This document shows positions 60,640 through 64,000 of a stretch of 64,000 nucleotides of DNA, piece after piece. The translations under genes were made by a program, and so were the position numbers. Origin of the DNA: Rikenellaceae bacterium (GTDB lineage: Bacteria > Bacteroidota > Bacteroidia > Bacteroidales > Rikenellaceae). The DNA is taken from positions 144,104 through 208,103 of the forward strand of contig SUZC01000003.1 of NCBI GenBank assembly GCA_015060165.1, read 5' to 3'. The notes below the pieces were generated by a model that worked only from the letters and a program-made list of their open reading frames with translations, was not told where the DNA came from and ran no database searches. Numbering within the stretch: position 1 is the first letter of the stretch; the number at the start of each line of letters is the position of its first letter.

Positions 60640-61590
60640 TTATTTCTTAATGTTGGTCTGGTAGATGTAAAGCGTTGTCTGGTTGTCCTCGGGGGCGAAA
60701 TATAGATGCATCTTGCCATCTGAAATCTCTATGGTTGAAGGGTTTCCCGTAACGAATGTCTTGTGGCGAGTGGTGCGCAGTTCAACATCGGCAGAACGCA
60801 ATTTTTCGAATGTGCGGGTGTCGATTACATCGAATCCGCCAACGCGACCCTTCGGGGTGTTCTTCAAGCCGAAGCCCACCATCTTGCCGCCTCCTATATA
60901 TTTACAATCTTGTATAGCCAGGTGTTTTACGGAATTTGGCTTGCGGCGTTGTTTTGCTGTGAGGTTGCCATCTGTTACATTCCCTTTTTTGTCGAGTTGC
61001 CACGTGAGGAACTCATCGGCATCCCAATTGGCTCCGACGAGGGTGTTGTTGTCGGTATTGTGGACAATTGCACCTATCGAATCGTCGACGTAACAAACTT
61101 TTTCGACACGGAGTGTGGCGGCATCGACTCTGACGATGAGCGAACGGCTGTAGGGATAGTATTTTGTAATTGGAACCCAGATGTACTTTCCATCGAAATC
61201 CATCCCTCCCGGATGGAAAATAGGGCCTTCACAAAGCTCGATTTTATTCAGAAGATTGCCTTTGCGGTCAAATTTAATCAGGTAGCCTTTGCCAGCGCCC
61301 TCATCTTGAACGGTGATTTGTTTGCCGTTGCGCGAGTAGCGGGGGCGGCGGTCAACAGCAACTGTAGTGATGAAAAAATCCTCACCAACCTTTACTAATC
61401 CCTGCGGATGGTAGGTGTCGAATTTTAGATCTATGCTTTCGATTAGCTCCCATTCGGCGGGCGATGTGGAGGCGAGAATTGTAGCCGCATTTTTAGTTTG
61501 TTTGTGGATAGGTATAGCCACTCGACTTGCTGAGCAGGCCGATAGAATTATGGCTGAAATTATCAGTAGTAGGTATTGGGTACTCTTCAT
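60640..61590 (-). CDS. Beta-propeller-like lipoprotein (possibly DUF6454)
   Basis: 316 residues. Lipobox LSAC (Cys19). Repeated beta-propeller-type strands: HPQGLVKVGEDFFITTV, GYLIKFDRKGNLLNKIEL, FHPGGMDFDGKYIWVPI, SLIVRVDAATLRVEKV, VGGFDVIDTRTFEKL. The 'HPQG'/'HPGG' turns suggest a calcium or ligand face. I believe this is the DUF6454 group but cannot verify it. It lies 21 bp upstream of the NlpC/P60 gene, so it may lead the operon. A -7 TATTTTTG (61648-61641, minus) is present. Confidence 0.65.
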   Translation of the reverse strand: MKSTQYLLLIISAIILSACSASRVAIPIHKQTKNAATILASTSPAEWELIESIDLKFDTYHPQGLVKVGEDFFITTVAVDRRPRYSRNGKQITVQDEGAGKGYLIKFDRKGNLLNKIELCEGPIFHPGGMDFDGKYIWVPITKYYPYSRSLIVRVDAATLRVEKVCYVDDSIGAIVHNTDNNTLVGANWDADEFLTWQLDKKGNVTDGNLTAKQRRKPNSVKHLAIQDCKYIGGGKMVGFGLKNTPKGRVGGFDVIDTRTFEKLRSADVELRTTRHKTFVTGNPSTIEISDGKMHLYFAPEDNQTTLYIYQTNIKK

Positions 61591-61640
61591 ATTTTTTGTT
61601 GGTAGAGGTCGATGGCATGAAGAATCGACGATTATATCTA

Positions 61641-61648
61641 CAAAAATA
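61641..61648 (-). promoter_or_regulatory. -7 element (TATTTTTG) of the propeller-NlpC operon
   Basis: Perfect TAnnTTTG on minus about 50 bases before the ATG; no clear -33. Confidence 0.5.
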
Positions 61649-61780
61649 CGAAATTCTTTGAAAGAATTATTCCTTCGAAGGCTAAATGTCCTGCTGAATC
61701 AGTTATTTCTTGCAGCTTTTGTGGCTTGTTGAGTACAAGAGGTTATATCTCAATAGAAAAATGCAGTGCAATTAATAAAA

Positions 61781-61817
61781 AAAGAGGTCGCAAAATTGAT
61801 ATGCAACCTCTTTTGTG
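61781..61817. terminator. Terminator of the ADP-ribosylglycohydrolase gene
   Basis: AAAGAGGT (61781-61788) pairs with ACCTCTTT (61806-61813), with A/T runs on both sides. Confidence 0.85.
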
Positions 61818-61832
61818 GGTGATAGTAGCTAT

Positions 61833-63383
61833 TTATTTAGCCTTATTCATCAGTATCGCCTCGTAGCACTCAACCTTGGCTCCGTCTACTGGGTTCATCA
61901 AACGGATTTTGATATCGTGTGTGCCTTGCGAGAGTTTGTAGTTCCAATAAACATCGAATCGGCGTGTGAGGTGAGCAGCAGGCATGTGAACAATCTCTTT
62001 CTGGCCATCAACCTCGACCTCTAATTCAGCTACGTAGTCTCGGGGTGCGCTATGAACACGTCCTGTAATTGCAATAGCTGCACACTCGGCCGAGAATGCG
62101 AAGTCGGGTGTTTCTGTCGTGAGGGTTGCTCTTGCGGGCATACGTTTGCCGAGTTCCAAGCCCTCGAAACACTGCTCAAATCGTACAGCTTTTGGCTTTT
62201 GTGTCTTGATAATCACCTTGTTGTCAGTCACTTTGCCGCCGCCACGCTCAATCATCTCCAATGCGTGCGAGTAGCTCATCTGATATGTTTCGTTGAGCGA
62301 AGTTGTGGTGTATGCAAAGTCGATATCCTCGGCGCGTTTTAGCGGAGCAATCCACTCCTCGGGAATGTTACTATATCCTATTGCTGTGGCCAAAATACCA
62401 CCTGCCGATGCGGGATTGCAATCGGAATCCTGACCGCAGCGAGTTGTAATATCGAGTGTTCGAGTGAAGTCGCCTTGACCGTAGAGTAGGCCAATAACGA
62501 TATATGCGCTGTTCATCGATGCGTCGATATTGAGTGGAGCATGTACACCCTCGGTGCAAAAATCGCCACCATCCAACTCCTCGTGGCACACCTGCCAGCA
62601 CTTTTTCCAGTCGTCGGGATATGTGCGGTAAGCCTTAATCACGCGGTCAATGAGCTTGTAGAATTTACTCTGCTGCGGGATAGTCTTCAATGCCTCGCAT
62701 ACGATTGCCTCAATATCGTCGGTTGCAAATGCTAACGCATACATGGCTCCGACATAAACTCCGCCATACCAACCATCGCCATAGTTCATAATGTGGCCGA
62801 TGCGATCTGATATCTCCGATGCCGAGTTGGGCATCGCTGGTGACATAATTCCTGCGTAGTCGGCCTCAATCTGGTAATCGATGTCGTCAGCGTGGGGATT
62901 GTTGTGCCAGTGGCCCGACATAGGAGGCATTATACCATATAAAATATTATGGCGAGCAACCTGATTTGCGTGCCACAACGGATATTTTGCGTGCGCAAAT
63001 GCCAAGGCGATCGAATCAACGGGAGCATCAATGCCCAGTCGCTCGAATGACTCAACGAATGTGAGATCCATATAGATATCGTCGTAGAGTCCTGGCTGTC
63101 GCTTCATCATTTGCACAATATAATCGGGCTCGCCCCAAGGAATATTCTCGCTGTCGGGAATCATCTTGGCTCTCCATCTGAACTCTGTTGGGCCTCCATA
63201 AGTGCAGCCAATTACCTGTCCGGCCCAGCCACCTTTGATTTTATCCATCAATGTCTCTTTCGAGAGTGTGAGTTTCGAGGGCATGCGTAATTTCTTCTCC
63301 TGCTGTGGGGAAGTCGAACATGAAAGCATGAGAATTGCAGCCGATAGGGTCGCAATAGATTTAATTAAGATGTTTGGGGTCAT
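61833..63383 (-). CDS. ADP-ribosylglycohydrolase-family lipoprotein with C-terminal sheet domain
   Basis: 516 residues. Lipobox MLSC (Cys22). ARH/DraG fold: KIKGGWAGQVIGCTYGGPTEF, metal-binding Asp pair in LYDDIYMDLTF, and the second metal motif GQDSDCNPASAGGILATAIG. Residues about 405-516 form a beta-sandwich (PARATLTTETPDFAFSAECAAIAITGRV). ARH enzymes remove ADP-ribose from Arg or other acceptors, but exported members may instead cleave other N- or O-glycosides. Monocistronic with a consensus promoter. Confidence 0.85.
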   Translation of the reverse strand: MTPNILIKSIATLSAAILMLSCSTSPQQEKKLRMPSKLTLSKETLMDKIKGGWAGQVIGCTYGGPTEFRWRAKMIPDSENIPWGEPDYIVQMMKRQPGLYDDIYMDLTFVESFERLGIDAPVDSIALAFAHAKYPLWHANQVARHNILYGIMPPMSGHWHNNPHADDIDYQIEADYAGIMSPAMPNSASEISDRIGHIMNYGDGWYGGVYVGAMYALAFATDDIEAIVCEALKTIPQQSKFYKLIDRVIKAYRTYPDDWKKCWQVCHEELDGGDFCTEGVHAPLNIDASMNSAYIVIGLLYGQGDFTRTLDITTRCGQDSDCNPASAGGILATAIGYSNIPEEWIAPLKRAEDIDFAYTTTSLNETYQMSYSHALEMIERGGGKVTDNKVIIKTQKPKAVRFEQCFEGLELGKRMPARATLTTETPDFAFSAECAAIAITGRVHSAPRDYVAELEVEVDGQKEIVHMPAAHLTRRFDVYWNYKLSQGTHDIKIRLMNPVDGAKVECYEAILMNKAK

Positions 63384-63409
63384 ATCATTTTTTGTTTGGT
63401 TTCAACTAT

Positions 63410-63440
63410 CAAAGATAATACATGTACTGCGAATTGCAAA
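63410..63440 (-). promoter_or_regulatory. Consensus promoter of the ADP-ribosylglycohydrolase gene
   Basis: Minus strand TTTG (63440-63437), 19 bp, TATCTTTG (63417-63410), 27 bases before the ATG. Confidence 0.85.
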
Positions 63441-63597
63441 ATCTTTGAGGCTGATATTCCGTGCCGGCAGGTGCAATTTGCGTTTTTTTACCCTCAAATG
63501 CTCGTAAAAATATGCCTCTATTATATATAATAAATATAGGTATAAATGGCTATTTTGTGATAATTATTCAAAAAAATGAAAAAAAAGATTAAAAAAG

Positions 63598-63628
63598 TTT
63601 GCACGAATAAAAATAATGCCTACCTTTG
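63598..63628 (+). promoter_or_regulatory. rRNA operon promoter P1
   Basis: TTTG (63598-63601), 19-bp spacer, TACCTTTG (63621-63628), in very A/T-rich DNA about 300 bases before the 16S gene. Confidence 0.85.
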
Positions 63629-63745
63629 CAACCGCAATCAGAAAAAAAGTTCTTTAAAATACAACAAATGGGTCGCAAATTGGCAACCTTTTTGATGTTG
63701 AAAAAAGCTTTTGGAAAAAAAAGTTTGCAAAAAGTTCTTGAAAAA

Positions 63746-63777
63746 TTTGGTGGTTTAAAAAAAAGGTCTTACCTTTG
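63746..63777 (+). promoter_or_regulatory. rRNA operon promoter P2
   Basis: TTTG (63746-63749), 20-bp spacer, TACCTTTG (63770-63777). Same -7 sequence as P1, 149 bp downstream of it. Confidence 0.82.
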
Positions 63778-63931
63778 CACCACTTTCCGCTCTGAAAAAT
63801 TGAGCGATGAGTTTTTCAAACGGTTCTTTGATTTACTGGTTTAACAAGAGAGAAATGTAGTATTTATCTGTCAATTCCTTTTGCGAGGAAAATGAAGTAG
63901 TCAGGACTCTAACAATACATTATAATTTTTT
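63778..63931 (+). other. 16S rRNA leader
   Basis: About 150 bases between P2 and mature 16S. It contains GTTCTTTGAT (about 63821-63830), similar to the boxA antitermination element, and no gene. Confidence 0.55.

Positions 63932-64000
<69 letters not shown>

Noticed and set aside
63626..63844. 72-codon open frame upstream of 16S
   Set aside because: It covers the rRNA promoters and leader; composition is A/T-rich promoter DNA.

Overview
The window looks like chromosomal DNA of a gut-type Bacteroidota (Bacteroidales). The evidence is direct: many genes are preceded by the Bacteroidota promoter signature (TTTG about 19-20 bp upstream of TAnnTTTG), most exported proteins are lipoproteins or glycan-active enzymes (GH97, GH20 twice, GH109, GH127-like, CE15-like), there is a BACON-type lipoprotein and an Mfa/Fim-type fimbrial operon, and the last 69 bases are the start of a 16S rRNA gene with Bacteroidota-like sequence. 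Genus cannot be fixed from this; Alistipes or a relative is my guess.

Layout. 1-2.6 kb: 3' part of a large fimbrial-type surface protein, followed by a roughly 205-bp multi-hairpin tail. 3-5.1 kb: GH97 (minus). 5.2-10.5 kb: stefin/cystatin-like secreted protein, xerC-type recombinase, hpf, TlpA-like lipoprotein (minus), dnaG. 10.8-17.4 kb: a tight run smpB, MBL-fold lipoprotein, HAD phosphatase, tsaB, flavin-binding protein, BACON/Pro-Glu lipoprotein, nuclease-fold protein. 17.4-20.6 kb: GH20-GH109 operon. 20.7-22.9 kb: a candidate structured RNA with its own promoter, then a tryptophan attenuator (leader peptide with tandem Trp codons and switching hairpins) in front of trpB2. 22.9-32 kb: second copy of the 205-bp tail in inverted orientation, then a five-gene fimbrial operon on minus and a truncated TPR gene at its edge. 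32-36.7 kb: VanX-type dipeptidase, CYTH protein, barrel protein, SDR, and an RprXY-like two-component system. 36.8-49.9 kb: plug-repeat protein, gdhA, small membrane protein, GH20, M16 peptidase, GH127-like enzyme, second two-component system and a PepSY-like target gene. 50-53 kb: a PurF-like protein lacking the N-terminal Cys, and a CE15-like esterase. 53-56.8 kb: an invertible promoter segment in front of a coiled-coil surface lipoprotein and a beta-barrel. 56.9-63.4 kb: murein-peptide operon (NlpC/P60, epimerase, transglutaminase-like), propeller lipoprotein, ADP-ribosylglycohydrolase. 63.4-64 kb: tandem rRNA promoters and 16S start.

Themes. Surface remodelling dominates: two fimbrial loci sharing an inverted 3' module, and a phase-variable coiled-coil coat/barrel pair whose best promoter faces away from the genes in this assembly (predicted OFF). 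Mucin and blood-group-like glycans could be attacked by the GH20 and GH109 enzymes. Two-component regulation is legible from DNA: one regulator has near-identical 20-bp sites at the same distance from the -7 element of its own operon and of a PepSY-like gene, and the other has 10-bp-phased TTAAC repeats in a divergent promoter. No CRISPR array, insertion sequence or tRNA gene was recognised. All functional assignments are from reading motifs; nothing was searched.
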